Positions 23,719-32,885 are shown, numbered from the stretch's first letter. The stretch is DNA of 37,271 nt from QALR01 sp900552255 (GCA_048526005.1 DBFVEH010000019.1:1-37271); one strand, 5' to 3'. Translations and numbers: made by a program. The notes: generated by a model from the sequence alone, not told the origin.

Positions 23719-24505
23719 GGCTTTTCCTCGCTGTCCGGTTTTGACGGAAGATTTCAAAGGCGAGAACGGACGCCGCGGAGGCGGCCGAAAGCGCCGCGCC
23801 GAAGCGTCTGCCGTAATCCAAAGCGACGACCTTGTCGCATTTTTCAAGGACGGAACGGGCGATCCCGCGCTTTTCGCCGCCGATGACGAGCAGGACAGGA
23901 TATCGGAGCTCCGTTTCATAGACCGAAGCCGCTTCCTTTGACAGATCCGCCGCGACGACGGAATAGGCGTGTTCGTGAAATAATCCGGCGATTTCGGCGG
24001 GCTCTCCCATGGCGATGGGGAAAAGCTCGGAGGCTCCTGCCGATGCGCGGCAGACCACGCCCGCCGCGGAGAACCAGTTGCGCGTTCCGACAAGAATGCC
24101 GTCCACGCCTGCGGCATACAGCGAGCGCAGGCAATAGCCGAAATTATAAGGGTCCTCGATGCCGTCGAGCAGGACATAAAAGCCATCCTTTTTGATGTTC
24201 AAAGCTCCGACGGGCGGAACGGTTCGCTCCGAGCAGAGAGCGATAATACCGCCGTGCGAGGAGCCGATGGTCATTTCGTCGATGACGTTTGCGTCCGTAA
24301 ATTCGACGGAGAAGCCGTGAGATGCCGCTTTTCCCTTTAAAAAAGCGAGCTCCCGCGCTTTTGCGTCGCGTTTTTCTCTGTCGAAAAGCACTTTTTCGAT
24401 TTTCCGGTCGCTGACGCCGGCCTCCCGCGCCTTGATGACCGCGCGAATGGAGACCATGCCCTCCATGACGGAGGAGCTGTCGAATTTCAGGATTTCCTTT
24501 TGCAT
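23708..24505 (-). CDS. TrmH/SpoU-family RNA 2'-O-methyltransferase
   Basis: A 265-aa SPOUT-class (knotted) methyltransferase. The N-terminal ~100 residues form an RNA-binding substrate domain. The catalytic part begins with LLDGIEDPYNFGYCLRS (motif 1, ~130), then LLVIGGEKRGI (motif 2, ~212) and GAALSAASAASVLAFEIFRQ (motif 3, ~240). Motif 1 resembles RlmB closely. Motif 3 has Ser where most members have Asn (usually S-L-N), which may alter SAM binding or indicate another substrate. AGGA is the ribosome site. Neighbours are other RNA methyltransferases. Confidence 0.87.
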   Translation of the reverse strand: MQKEILKFDSSSVMEGMVSIRAVIKAREAGVSDRKIEKVLFDREKRDAKARELAFLKGKAASHGFSVEFTDANVIDEMTIGSSHGGIIALCSERTVPPVGALNIKKDGFYVLLDGIEDPYNFGYCLRSLYAAGVDGILVGTRNWFSAAGVVCRASAGASELFPIAMGEPAEIAGLFHEHAYSVVAADLSKEAASVYETELRYPVLLVIGGEKRGIARSVLEKCDKVVALDYGRRFGAALSAASAASVLAFEIFRQNRTARKSHDR

Positions 24506-24554
24506 CTTTTCCTGTCCTATCCGGACAGAAAATGCGTTTCATGCAGTCCGGAGC

Positions 24555-25229
24555 TTATCCTTTTCTGAAATTTTCCGCGGAGAGCAGCCGATAAAGAATC
24601 AGCGCCAGCTCCTCGCGCGTCAATATCTGCTTCGGACGGAACGTGCCGTCCGTATATCCGATCATGATTTCAAAATCCACGAGCTTTTTCGCATTTGGTT
24701 CGAAATATGTACTGATGGTGTCGAAGTCGGAAAAATTTTCGCTTTTGCCGGCCGATATCGCCGCGGTGCAGAGCGCGCCGAAGATATCCGCCGTTTCCTC
24801 GCGCGTGATAAAATCGTCCGGATGGAACACGTATCCGCTTTGCAGCTTCATGAGCCCGTTCGCAAGCGCCGCGCGGATATAGGGCCTCAGCGACGTATCG
24901 ATCTCCGCTTCGTCGGCAAAGCCTATCTCCGTTTTTTCATATTTTGCCGGATTGATTCCAAGATAGGTGACGATGACGCGCGCGACCTCGCCGCGCGTCA
25001 CCTCCATCTCGGGATAAAAATATACGTTTTCCTCGATGGTATAGGTGTTCATGAGTCCGAGCTCGCAGACCTTTTTGATCGCCTCATAGGCGTAGCTGTC
25101 CTCGATGTCGCACGGCGGCGTTTTTTCCGCCGAGACGAAAACGCCGGAGAGCGCGGCGTATACGATGGTTAGGAGAACCGTGAGTGTGAGAAGCGCGGTG
25201 CCGGCGGCAAGAGAGATTTTTTTATTCAT
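24555..25229 (-). CDS. Secreted protein with three SLH domains
   Basis: A 224-aa protein. It has a signal peptide or anchor (residues ~8-33) and then three tandem S-layer homology repeats (about 45-100, 105-160 and 165-222). Each ends in a typical T-R-x-E-x-A segment (VTRGEVARVIV, ITREETADIFG, LTREELALILY). SLH triplets bind pyruvylated secondary cell-wall polymer and attach proteins to the cell wall. There is no additional functional domain, so the protein may act as a minimal wall-binding adaptor. It is 49 bases ahead of the TrmH-family gene and may be the first gene of the minus-strand operon. No clear promoter was found between it and the NERD gene. Confidence 0.92.
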   Translation of the reverse strand: MNKKISLAAGTALLTLTVLLTIVYAALSGVFVSAEKTPPCDIEDSYAYEAIKKVCELGLMNTYTIEENVYFYPEMEVTRGEVARVIVTYLGINPAKYEKTEIGFADEAEIDTSLRPYIRAALANGLMKLQSGYVFHPDDFITREETADIFGALCTAAISAGKSENFSDFDTISTYFEPNAKKLVDFEIMIGYTDGTFRPKQILTREELALILYRLLSAENFRKG

Positions 25230-25327
25230 ATTTCGTCGTCCTTTCGCATATTATGTTTAATTCCACTATAACATAACATCTGCGAAAAAACGCTCGAAGC
25301 ATGGCGGCAGAAAAGAGAAGGTTTGCG

Positions 25328-26008
25328 TTATCCGCGTCGTATTTTGCGGTTCAATGCCATAGCCTGTCGTTTGGATTTTGCATATTTTTGAATGGTCCTT
25401 TTGATTTTCAGCCTGTCGCGGAGCCGGTAGCCCTTTCCCGTGTTCATGGCCTTTAATTTTTTGATCGCCTCGGGAAGCGAATAGACCTCTTTTTGACGGT
25501 CATAGGTGAAAGCGGCGCGCGCGGAGGTGAAGATGACAAGACTTTCCATTTTGGGCTGCGGTGTGATTTTTTCTTTTTCAAAGATGCCGGCAAGCGCCGA
25601 GATGTGGCGCTCATTTTGCAGGATGGGATTTATGAAGTCGAGCTCCTTTCGCTCGCCGTCCCGCATGACGGCGCTTTGATGCCACGTGTCGGAGTTCGGA
25701 TTATGGATCGTTCCGACAAGGGATTTTACCTCGATGACGGCGATTCTGCCCTTTAAAATGACGATGCAGTCGATCTCCGTATAGGCGGTGCCGTTTTTTG
25801 TCCGATAGGGAAGGTATTTGTTCGATATGACGTTCGCAGCGCCGAAATGAGAGATGAGAAGCGCCGAGACCGTATCCTCCGACGCCTTGCCGTAGGAAAG
25901 GATCTTTCGTCTTGCCATGGTGCTGCTGATGAAAAGGGATAGGCGCATGAGTCCGTATGCCGCGAGGATAAAAACGGCGCATATGAGAATCGGCACTAAA
26001 AATTCCAC
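25328..26008 (-). CDS. Membrane-anchored NERD-domain (nuclease-related) protein
   Basis: A 226-aa protein with an N-terminal membrane helix (residues ~4-25) and a NERD domain from ~45 to 150. The nuclease-like core is visible as YTEIDCIVILKG then RIAVIEVKSL (Asp and E-x-K of the PD-(D/E)XK superfamily), with LPYRTKNG before it. The C-terminal ~60 residues are very basic (RLRDRLKIKRTIQKYAKSKR), suited to nucleic-acid binding. GTG 26008 is the preferred start, with AAAGGAG 7-8 bases upstream; the GTG six codons earlier overlaps that site. Function of stand-alone NERD proteins is not well known. Confidence 0.9.
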   Translation of the reverse strand: MEFLVPILICAVFILAAYGLMRLSLFISSTMARRKILSYGKASEDTVSALLISHFGAANVISNKYLPYRTKNGTAYTEIDCIVILKGRIAVIEVKSLVGTIHNPNSDTWHQSAVMRDGERKELDFINPILQNERHISALAGIFEKEKITPQPKMESLVIFTSARAAFTYDRQKEVYSLPEAIKKLKAMNTGKGYRLRDRLKIKRTIQKYAKSKRQAMALNRKIRRG

Positions 26009-26140
26009 ATCCGTTCTCCTTTCCACGGCCGCCGATCCGCATATGATAGCCGTATGGCATACATAAAAAATGATCGGGACACGTTTTCGATTTCCTCATC
26101 GTTTCGTTTTGAGCAGCACAAATTTTGCATTTACAAAATT

Positions 26141-26169
26141 ATTATAACACAAAGACAGGAACGGCGCAA
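26141..26169 (-). promoter_or_regulatory. SigA promoter for the NERD gene
   Basis: Read on the minus strand: -35 TTGCGC (26169-26164), 17-bp spacer, -10 TATAAT (26146-26141). It would give a leader of about 125 nt. It is back to back with the CDF promoter, 28 bases apart. Confidence 0.65.
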
Positions 26170-26197
26170 GGCATTCGGAAGAAAATACCGGATTTTC

Positions 26198-26226
26198 TTG
26201 CAATCCGCGGGGATAGGTGGTATACT
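26198..26226 (+). promoter_or_regulatory. SigA promoter for the CDF transporter gene
   Basis: -35 TTGCAA (26198-26203), 17-bp spacer, -10 TATACT (26221-26226). The expected RNA start (~26233) lies after the first possible ATG (26228), which rules that codon out as start. Confidence 0.7.
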
Positions 26227-26287
26227 GATGCAAAAGCATGATTTTTCATTTTTGACGGATCCGAAACATATAAGGGAATGTGATATC

Positions 26288-27457
26288 GTGATTTCTTTGC
26301 TTTTAAAACTGTTTATCAAAGATCCTGAGAGGCTCGATGCCGAGGTGCTGCGCGGGAAATACGGCGTGCTCTGCGGGATTCTCGGCATTTTTCTCAATCT
26401 CCTTCTGTTTGCGGGAAAGCTTGCGGCGGGGCTTCTCACCGGCGCGATTTCCATCACGGCCGATGCGTTCAACAACCTCTCCGACGCGGGCTCGTCCGTG
26501 ATCACCCTGCTCGGCTTCCGTCTGGCCGGACACAAGGCGGATTCCGATCATCCCTTTGGGCATGGCCGAATCGAATACCTGTCGGGACTGCTTGTTTCGA
26601 TTTTGATTATCCTTGTCGGCTTTGAGCTTGGAAAAAGCTCCGTGGAAAAAATCATCTCTCCGGAGCCTGTCGAATTTTCCGTTTTATCGGTCGTCATTCT
26701 CGCGGCTTCGATCGCCGTAAAGCTGTATATGGCGTTTTATAACAAAAGGATCGGCAGGAAAATCGCCTCTCCCGCGATGGAGGCGACGGCGCTCGACAGC
26801 CTTTCCGATTCCGTGGCGACCGCCGCCGTGCTTGTCTGTATGCTGCTTTCCCACTTTTTCTCGCTGGAGATCGACGCATACTGCGGTCTGGCCGTGGCTC
26901 TCTTCATTTTCGTTTCCGGAATCCGTTCGGCAAAGGAAACGATCAGTCCTCTGCTCGGCCAGCCGCCGACGCCGGAGCTGGTGGAAAAAATCGAAGCGAT
27001 CGTGAAAAGCCATCCGTATGTGTGCGGAATCCATGATCTTGTCGTACACGACTACGGTCCGGGAAGGCTGATGATCTCGCTTCACGCGGAGGTCCCGGCG
27101 AGCGGCAGTCTTTTGGATATTCATGATTCCATCGACAACGCGGAAAGGGAGCTGCGCGAGAAGCTGCACTGCGACGCGGTGATCCATATGGACCCGATCG
27201 AAACGGACGATGCGCTTACCAATGAGATGCGGGAGAAGATCGCCTCGCTTGTGCGCGAAATGGATGAACGGATCACGATTCACGATTTCCGCATGGTGAG
27301 AGGGGCGACGCATACGAACGTGATTTTTGACGCGGTGGTGCCGTATGATGTGGATTTGAGCGAAAAGGAAGCTGCGGCGAGGATTGCGGCGCTTGTGGAA
27401 TCTCTTGACGGCACCTACTATGCGGCGGTGAATATCGACAAGACGACGGTGAAATAG
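26288..27457 (+). CDS. Cation diffusion facilitator (CDF) family metal transporter
   Basis: A 389-aa divalent metal exporter, likely for Zn, Mn or Fe. Six membrane segments fit the family. Metal-site motifs are ITADAFNNLSDAGSS (helix 2, N/D-x3-D, residue ~58) and ALDSLSDSVATAAV (helix 5, D-x3-D, ~173). HPFGHGRIEYLSGLL (~89) is the conserved loop. A cytoplasmic dimerisation domain fills ~235-310, with a further ~80-residue C-terminal region. Asn in the first site is often linked with Mn- or Fe-type members. GTG 26288 is preferred, with AAGGGA 10 bases upstream and the promoter before it; an ATG 60 bases earlier lies before the predicted RNA start. Confidence 0.92.
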   Translation: MISLLLKLFIKDPERLDAEVLRGKYGVLCGILGIFLNLLLFAGKLAAGLLTGAISITADAFNNLSDAGSSVITLLGFRLAGHKADSDHPFGHGRIEYLSGLLVSILIILVGFELGKSSVEKIISPEPVEFSVLSVVILAASIAVKLYMAFYNKRIGRKIASPAMEATALDSLSDSVATAAVLVCMLLSHFFSLEIDAYCGLAVALFIFVSGIRSAKETISPLLGQPPTPELVEKIEAIVKSHPYVCGIHDLVVHDYGPGRLMISLHAEVPASGSLLDIHDSIDNAERELREKLHCDAVIHMDPIETDDALTNEMREKIASLVREMDERITIHDFRMVRGATHTNVIFDAVVPYDVDLSEKEAAARIAALVESLDGTYYAAVNIDKTTVK

Positions 27458-27516
27458 CGCTTGTGGGCTTATGCCGTTTCGTAAGGAACGCCGGGAACGT
27501 GTTTATGAGAAAAAAT

Positions 27517-27567
27517 AAAGGAAAAGCCCTGTCTTTGCATGAAGAAATGCACAGACGGGGCTTTTTT
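27517..27567. terminator. Bidirectional Rho-independent terminator
   Basis: AAAAGCCC (27522-27529) pairs with GGGCTTTT, with further interrupted pairing inside (GTCT/AGAC, GCAT/ATGC). T-runs flank it on both strands. It separates the convergent CDF and aminotransferase genes. Confidence 0.9.
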
Positions 27568-27597
27568 GCCCGCAGGAAATTTATTCTGTGCGGGAGC

Positions 27598-28761
27598 TTA
27601 CTTTTGCATTTTGCGGCGGATATCCGAAAGACGGTCGAGCGCTTCGCGAAGCGTCGCATCCTTTTTTGCGAAATGGACGCGGGCATAGCGGTTTTCCGAC
27701 TCGCGGAAGAAGCTGGAGCCGGGGACCATGCCGACGCCCACTTTCCTTGCCAAATCCTCGCAGAAAGCCGTGTCGCTCGCATAGCCGAACTCCGAAATAT
27801 CGATCAGCGCGTAATACGCGCCCTCCGGCACGGTGTGAGAAAGTCCGATATCGTCGAGCCCTTTCATGAAAAGCTCGCGCTTTTCGGTGTATTTCTCCTG
27901 TAATCCACAATAATATTCGTCGCCAAATTCCAGTCCCGTCGCCGCCGCCTCCTGCAAAGGCGCCGCCGCGCCGACGGTCAGAAAATCATGCACCTTTTTC
28001 ACGGTATCGATGATTTCGGGGCGGGCGATCACATAGCCGAGCCTCCAGCCGGTGATGGAATACGTTTTGGAGAGCGAGGAGCAGCAAACCGTGCGCTCCT
28101 CCATGCCGGGCAGGGAATAGAGATAGACCATCTCGTGCGGACGGTAGACGATGTGCTCGTATACCTCGTCGGTGATGACGAATACGTCGTATTTTTTCGC
28201 GAGGAACGCGATGACCTCAAGCTCGGCTCTCGTAAAGACCTTGCCGCAGGGATTGGAGGGATTGCAGAGGATCAGCGCTTTCGGATGCTGCCGAAACGCA
28301 TCCTCCAAAACCTCGGGATCAAAGCAGAACGACGGCGGCACCAGCGGGACATAGATCGGCTCCGCGCCGGATAAAATCGCGTCCGCCGCGTAATTCTCAT
28401 AAAAGGGAGAGAATACGACGACCTTATCGCCGGGATTTGTCAGCGAGAGCATCGCCGCCATCATCGCCTCCGTGCTGCCGCAGGTCACGACGACGTTTTT
28501 GTCGGGATCGACCGACACGCCCATGAAGCGGCTCTGCTTTGCCGCCAGCGCCTGCCGAAAATGGTCGGAGCCCCATGTGATCGAATACTGATGAAAATTC
28601 TCATAGCTTACCGCGGCGAGCCGGTCGAGGATCGGCTTCGGCGGATCGAAATCGGGGAAGCCCTGCGAGAGATTGACGGCGCCGTATTCGTTGCTGATCC
28701 TGGTCATCCTGCGGATGACCGAATCCGTGAAGCCCGCCGTGCGGTCGGGTGTAATGCTCAT
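27598..28761 (-). CDS. PLP-dependent aminotransferase, class I/II
   Basis: A 387-aa fold-type I aminotransferase. NLSQGFPDFDPP (residue ~30) is typical of the aspartate/kynurenine/methionine transaminase subgroup. VTCGSTEAMMAA (~92) binds the phosphate, NPSNPCGKVF (~168) contains the conserved Asn, ITDEVYEH (~197) the conserved Asp, and SSLSKTYSITGWRLGY carries the PLP lysine at position 232. Arg in the C-terminal part (about 360) would bind the substrate carboxylate. It follows a FAD-linked 2-hydroxyacid dehydrogenase gene by 21 bases, at the end of the metNIQ transcript. A role in converting 4-methylthio-2-oxobutyrate to methionine is plausible, but the substrate cannot be read from sequence. 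Confidence 0.93.
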   Translation of the reverse strand: MSITPDRTAGFTDSVIRRMTRISNEYGAVNLSQGFPDFDPPKPILDRLAAVSYENFHQYSITWGSDHFRQALAAKQSRFMGVSVDPDKNVVVTCGSTEAMMAAMLSLTNPGDKVVVFSPFYENYAADAILSGAEPIYVPLVPPSFCFDPEVLEDAFRQHPKALILCNPSNPCGKVFTRAELEVIAFLAKKYDVFVITDEVYEHIVYRPHEMVYLYSLPGMEERTVCCSSLSKTYSITGWRLGYVIARPEIIDTVKKVHDFLTVGAAAPLQEAAATGLEFGDEYYCGLQEKYTEKRELFMKGLDDIGLSHTVPEGAYYALIDISEFGYASDTAFCEDLARKVGVGMVPGSSFFRESENRYARVHFAKKDATLREALDRLSDIRRKMQK

Positions 28762-28782
28762 AGGACGAAATTATCCTTTCCA

Positions 28783-30150
28783 TTATTTGAGATACGAAAT
28801 ATGATCGTTTAAAAGATGCTTGCGGTCGAGGGAATCCTTGATGCCGCGCATGAGCTCGAGATTGACTTCGGACATCTGCTCGAAGAAGTAGGGACGCTTG
28901 GCGATGCCGATGCCGTGCTCTCCGGAGGTCAGTCCGCCGAGCGAATAGGCCTTGCCGTAGATTTTTTCCATATTGGCGTGAAGCTCCTCCGTCCATGCCG
29001 CATCGTCGCGGTTTCCGCGCACGATGCAGAGATGCACGTTGCCGTCGCCCGCGTGACCGAAGCTCACCATCTGTATGCCGCTCTCCTTTTCCACCTTGTG
29101 AACATAGGAAATAAACTCCGCGGTGCGGTCGATCGGGACCACAAGATCCACCGGCTCCTGCTCGGAGATGGCCTCCACCGCTTTGACAAGGCACCCGCGA
29201 ATCTGCCATACTTCGGAGATCAGCTCCGGCGTATCGAGTACGATGAAATCCGCGGAACCTGTCGCCTCCGCGACGCCGCGGACACGCTCGATACCGGCGG
29301 AGACGGCGCTTTCGTTCCCATCGAAGGTGAGCAGGATGTAAGCGTCGCCCTTATCGCTTGGGAAGCGGATGCCCGTGTAGCGTTCGCCGAGCTCCACCAC
29401 GCTGCGTTCGATAAACTCGATGGCGGTGGGATTGGCATTTGCTTTGATGACTTTCAGAACGCTGGAAATACCGGTGCTAAGGTCGGGATAGGCGATCAGC
29501 ACCGAGCAGGTCGTTTCCGGCTTCGGCAGAAGGCGCAGAATGCACTTTGTGATGACGGCGAGCGTTCCCTCGGAGCCGATGACGAGGTTTTTGAGCGAAA
29601 GTCCGCTCGCATCCTTCACATTTTTGGAGCCGACCGTCGTCACCGTGCCGTCGGCTAAAACAAGCTCAAGCCCCCTGACGTAATCGCGCGTCACGCCGTA
29701 TTTGACGGCGCGCATCCCGCCGGCATTGGTAGAAATGTTGCCGCCGATGGTCGCGGTTTTCTCACCCGGATCGGGCGGATAAAAGAGTCCGCGCTCCTCC
29801 ACATAGGCCTGAAAATCCTTTAATACCACGCCCGGCTGTACCGTTGCGGTAAAGGTGTCGGGATCAACCTCGAGAATTTTGTCCATGCGGGAAAAATCCA
29901 AAATAATGCCCCCGCGCGGGATTGTGGAGCCGACGAGATTGGTTCCGGCGCCTCTCGGCGTGACCGGAATATCGTTTTGGTAGGCGTATGCCATGACGGC
30001 GCTGACCTCGGCGGTGTCGATCGGGAACACCAGCGCCCCGGCAGTCCCGCGAAGCCGTCCTAATGAATCGGAAAGATATTTTTCTTCGATTTCCTCTGCG
30101 GAAACGACACGTTCGGGATCGGAAATGATGGCTTTCAATGCGTTGATCAT
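28783..30150 (-). CDS. FAD-linked 2-hydroxyacid dehydrogenase (GlcD/D-lactate dehydrogenase type)
   Basis: A 455-aa flavoprotein that oxidises a D-2-hydroxy acid to a 2-oxo acid. It has the FAD-binding PCMH domain (about residues 38-215) with VTPRGAGTNLVGSTIPRGG and ATIGGNISTNAGGMRAVKYG. The C-terminal FAD-oxidase domain (~215-454) has SFGHAGDGNVHLCI and SGEHGIGIAKRPYF. The start at 30150 (MINALKAII) is preferred over longer readings because GGTGA is upstream and family proteins begin there. No electron-acceptor subunit (GlcF or EtfAB) is adjacent. Together with the downstream aminotransferase it would turn a hydroxy acid into an amino acid. Confidence 0.93.
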   Translation of the reverse strand: MINALKAIISDPERVVSAEEIEEKYLSDSLGRLRGTAGALVFPIDTAEVSAVMAYAYQNDIPVTPRGAGTNLVGSTIPRGGIILDFSRMDKILEVDPDTFTATVQPGVVLKDFQAYVEERGLFYPPDPGEKTATIGGNISTNAGGMRAVKYGVTRDYVRGLELVLADGTVTTVGSKNVKDASGLSLKNLVIGSEGTLAVITKCILRLLPKPETTCSVLIAYPDLSTGISSVLKVIKANANPTAIEFIERSVVELGERYTGIRFPSDKGDAYILLTFDGNESAVSAGIERVRGVAEATGSADFIVLDTPELISEVWQIRGCLVKAVEAISEQEPVDLVVPIDRTAEFISYVHKVEKESGIQMVSFGHAGDGNVHLCIVRGNRDDAAWTEELHANMEKIYGKAYSLGGLTSGEHGIGIAKRPYFFEQMSEVNLELMRGIKDSLDRKHLLNDHISYLK

Positions 30151-30182
30151 AGGATTCACCGTTCTTTCGTAATAAAGTTGGC

Positions 30183-30206
30183 TCCGGACGGCGGCCGCCG
30201 TCCGGA
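30183..30206. repeat. 24-bp perfect GC-rich palindrome between metQ and the dehydrogenase gene
   Basis: Two 12-bp arms meet around GCGGCCGC and begin and end with TCCGGA. The ends and core match the palindrome at 8533-8558, with a different middle. In RNA it makes a strong hairpin without a proper T-run, so it may protect the metNIQ message from decay or lower expression of the two downstream genes. Confidence 0.8.
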
Positions 30207-30232
30207 AAGCTTTTCTATCGGGTGTTTTTTCG

Positions 30233-31054
30233 TCAGTTCTCCGTGTTCCAAGCCGGAACGAAGAAGCCTTTGTATTTTTCTTCAAACAGATTTTCCGTGA
30301 CCTCCGAGCAGAAGACCTCGGCGATTCTCTTATAGGTCGCGTTGTCCTTGTCCTCGGTGCGGCAGGCGATGAGACAGATGAAGCTGTCGTTGGTGAGGTC
30401 GAGATTTTCGTAGAAAATAGCAGTATTCGGGTCTACACCGTAGCTTGCGCCGTAGTTGCCGTTGATAACGGCGGCCGTCACGGTTTTGTCATCCAAAAAC
30501 GTGTAGGTCATGCTGGCGTTGACTTCCTTCAGTTCGACCTTGCTCGTGACGATGTCCGAGGTGGTCGGGGTGTCGCCGGCATCCTCTTTGAGCGTAAGCA
30601 GTCCCGCATCGGCAAGCAGCAGCAGCGCTCTGCCGTAGTTTGTCGCATCGTTGGGAACGGCGACAACGTCGCCCTCTTTGATTTCATCCACGCTGGAAAC
30701 GGTTTTGGAGAACAGGTTCATGGCGATGACAAAGGTAGGAGCGAGAACGGTCAGATCATAGCCGCGCGTGGAGAGCTCGTTGCGGAAATAAGCGTGATGC
30801 TGGAACGCGTTGAGCTCGATATCGCCGCTGGAGAGCGCGTTATTCGGGATCGAAAAATCCGAATACTGAACAAGCTCCACGTTGATGCCTTCTTCCTTGA
30901 GCTTGGCGATGGCGGGCGCCCAGATGTCCTCGTAAACCGCGCCTGTCACGCCGATTTTGACGGTGTCGGGTTTCTTTTCTCCGCAGGAGGCGAAAATGCC
31001 GCATACGAGTATGAGCGCGAGAAGTGCCGATGTCAGTCTGATGATGGTTTTCAT
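30233..31054 (-). CDS. metQ: Methionine ABC transporter substrate-binding lipoprotein
   Basis: A 273-aa NlpA-family lipoprotein that captures methionine (L and often D) outside the membrane. The signal peptide ends in FASC with the lipid-bearing Cys near residue 23. VKIGVTGAVYEDIW starts the mature domain, and YSDFSIPNNALSSGDIELNA followed by FQHHAYF (about residue 70) is the family signature. The ATG at 31054 has AAGAGGA upstream; a longer reading has no signal peptide. It lies 37 bases after metI. Confidence 0.94.
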   Translation of the reverse strand: MKTIIRLTSALLALILVCGIFASCGEKKPDTVKIGVTGAVYEDIWAPAIAKLKEEGINVELVQYSDFSIPNNALSSGDIELNAFQHHAYFRNELSTRGYDLTVLAPTFVIAMNLFSKTVSSVDEIKEGDVVAVPNDATNYGRALLLLADAGLLTLKEDAGDTPTTSDIVTSKVELKEVNASMTYTFLDDKTVTAAVINGNYGASYGVDPNTAIFYENLDLTNDSFICLIACRTEDKDNATYKRIAEVFCSEVTENLFEEKYKGFFVPAWNTEN

Positions 31055-31091
31055 AATAAAATTCCTCTTTTCATTGAATGATAATCGATTT

Positions 31092-31802
31092 TTAATGCGT
31101 GTTTTTCTTTGCGATGAGAGAGCCGATGAGCTGAATGATACAGACGATGACGATGATGGCAAGCACGGAGACGTAAATGATGTCGTCCTTACCGTAATTG
31201 TGTCCCCAGGTGACGGCGTAATCGCCGAGACCGCCGGCTCCGACCCAGCCGGCCATTGCGGTAAGGCCGATCAGGTTGATGATGGTGATTGTCGCGCCGC
31301 GTGCAATGGCGGCAGCGCCCTCCTTGAGATAAACGCGGAAAATAATTTCGGTGGGTCCGCAGCCCATTGCTTTAGCTGCTTCCACAACGCCGCCACCGAT
31401 GCTGGCGAGCGCCGACTCGACCTGTCTTGCGAAGAAGGGCGCCGAGCCTACGACAAGCGGGATGATCGCACCCTTGACGCCGGAGCTTGTGCCCATGATG
31501 GCGCCGGAAACGTCGAAAAGCAGTACGATGAGAAGCACAAACGGGATGCTGCGCAGGATGTTGATGAGCTTATCGAGAATCTCATACACCACCCGGTTTT
31601 GCAGGATACCGCCTTTCGCCGTCACGGTGAGGGCGACACCGAGGATCATACCGAAAATCAGCATCAGGGCGCCCGACCATGCCACCATGAGAAGGGTATC
31701 GCGGATGGCATTGTAGAAACGTGTCGGATTGTCCGCGACGCCGGGCAGAAGCTTTGCAATCCAGCTTGTGCTTTCCGCCGCGAGAAGCATTGTATGGCTC
31801 AT
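31092..31802 (-). CDS. metI: Methionine ABC transporter permease
   Basis: A 236-aa membrane protein with five predicted helices. The binding-protein-dependent permease signature (EAAKAMGCGPTEIIFRVYLKEG, around residue 145; shown in part by EAAKAMG and VYLKEG) docks with the ATPase. GLTAMAGWVGAGGLGDYAV (~190) is typical of MetI. It starts one base after the metN stop codon, so translation is coupled. Confidence 0.95.
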   Translation of the reverse strand: MSHTMLLAAESTSWIAKLLPGVADNPTRFYNAIRDTLLMVAWSGALMLIFGMILGVALTVTAKGGILQNRVVYEILDKLINILRSIPFVLLIVLLFDVSGAIMGTSSGVKGAIIPLVVGSAPFFARQVESALASIGGGVVEAAKAMGCGPTEIIFRVYLKEGAAAIARGATITIINLIGLTAMAGWVGAGGLGDYAVTWGHNYGKDDIIYVSVLAIIVIVCIIQLIGSLIAKKNTH

Positions 31803-31803
31803 C

Positions 31804-32814
31804 TTATATCACCCCCACCTTTACGCCGTTTTCGGACATGTCGTTTATCGCTTTTTCGATCTTGTCCTCGTCTCCCTCCGCCCGCACGACGAGCGTGCCG
31901 AGCGTTCTGCCGTCGATCGTTTCGATATTGCCGTTTATGATATTGAAATCGATTCCGTAGTCCCTTGAGAGCCGGGAGATGATCGCCTTTCCGGCGCTGT
32001 CATCGAGAAATTTGAGCTTTAATACCTTGCCGGGGAGCCGGCGCTCCTTTTCCAGCGCTTCGCCGGAGACGGAGAGCCCTCCCGCCGTCATGGCGAAGCT
32101 TCTCGTGACGTCGGCCTTTGGGTTTGCGAAGATATCGTATACCTTTCCGCTTTCGGCGACCCGTCCGTTTTCGAGCACGGTGACGCTGTGGCAGATTTTT
32201 TTGATGACCTGCATTTCGTGCGTGATGAGGACGATCGTGATGCCGAGCTCCGTGTTGAGCTTTTTGAGAAGCTCGAGGATCTGCTCCGTCGTCTGCGGGT
32301 CCAGCGCGCTTGTCGCCTCGTCGCAGAGGAGGATTTCCGGATCGCTTGCCAGCGCTCTTGCGATGGCGACGCGCTGCTTCTGTCCGCCGGAAAGCTCGGA
32401 GGGATAAGATTTCGCCTTGTCGGAAAGCCCTACGATGGCAAGCAGCCGCGTCACCTTTTCCCGTATGGCGGTTTTGGGGATCTTCCGGTAGCGCAGAGGG
32501 AAGGCGACGTTGTCCTCCACCGTTCTTGTGGCGAATAAATTGAATTGCTGAAAAATCATGCCGATTTTCCGCCGCTTCTCGCGCAGCGCCCGGCCGCGCA
32601 GCGTCGTGATGTCCTCGCCGCCGACGAGCACCTTGCCAGAATCGGGACGCTCCAAGAGGTTGATGCACCGCACCAATGTGGATTTGCCCGCGCCGGAAAA
32701 ACCGATGATACCGTAGATTTCTCCCTTTTCGATTTTCAAACTCACGTTGTCCGCCGCGAGCACCCTGCCGTGATCGGTTTCAAAAGCCTTTGTAACGCCA
32801 ATCAGTTCTATCAT
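31804..32814 (-). CDS. metN: Methionine ABC transporter ATP-binding protein
   Basis: A 336-aa ATPase. Walker A GFSGAGKST is at residues 38-46, the signature LSGGQKQRVAIARAL at ~140 and Walker B ILLCDEATSALDP at ~160. The last ~90 residues form the NIL (ACT-like) domain that binds methionine and shuts the importer off when the cell is full (established for MetN). GGGTGG before ATG gives the ribosome site. It is the first structural gene of the operon, ~285 nt from the promoter, behind the attenuator leader. Confidence 0.96.
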   Translation of the reverse strand: MIELIGVTKAFETDHGRVLAADNVSLKIEKGEIYGIIGFSGAGKSTLVRCINLLERPDSGKVLVGGEDITTLRGRALREKRRKIGMIFQQFNLFATRTVEDNVAFPLRYRKIPKTAIREKVTRLLAIVGLSDKAKSYPSELSGGQKQRVAIARALASDPEILLCDEATSALDPQTTEQILELLKKLNTELGITIVLITHEMQVIKKICHSVTVLENGRVAESGKVYDIFANPKADVTRSFAMTAGGLSVSGEALEKERRLPGKVLKLKFLDDSAGKAIISRLSRDYGIDFNIINGNIETIDGRTLGTLVVRAEGDEDKIEKAINDMSENGVKVGVI

Positions 32815-32885
32815 ATATGTTGATTTCCACCCTTCTTTTGCGGACGCCGTTCCGCGGTGTAGTCTGCCTTCCGGTCACTCGGCAA

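Noticed and set aside
22960..24186. 408-codon reading joining part of the TrmH-family region to the TrmN6-like gene
   Set aside because: The first ~155 codons are an off-frame reading of the TrmH-family gene. The true start at 23718 has its own ribosome site and family N-terminus.
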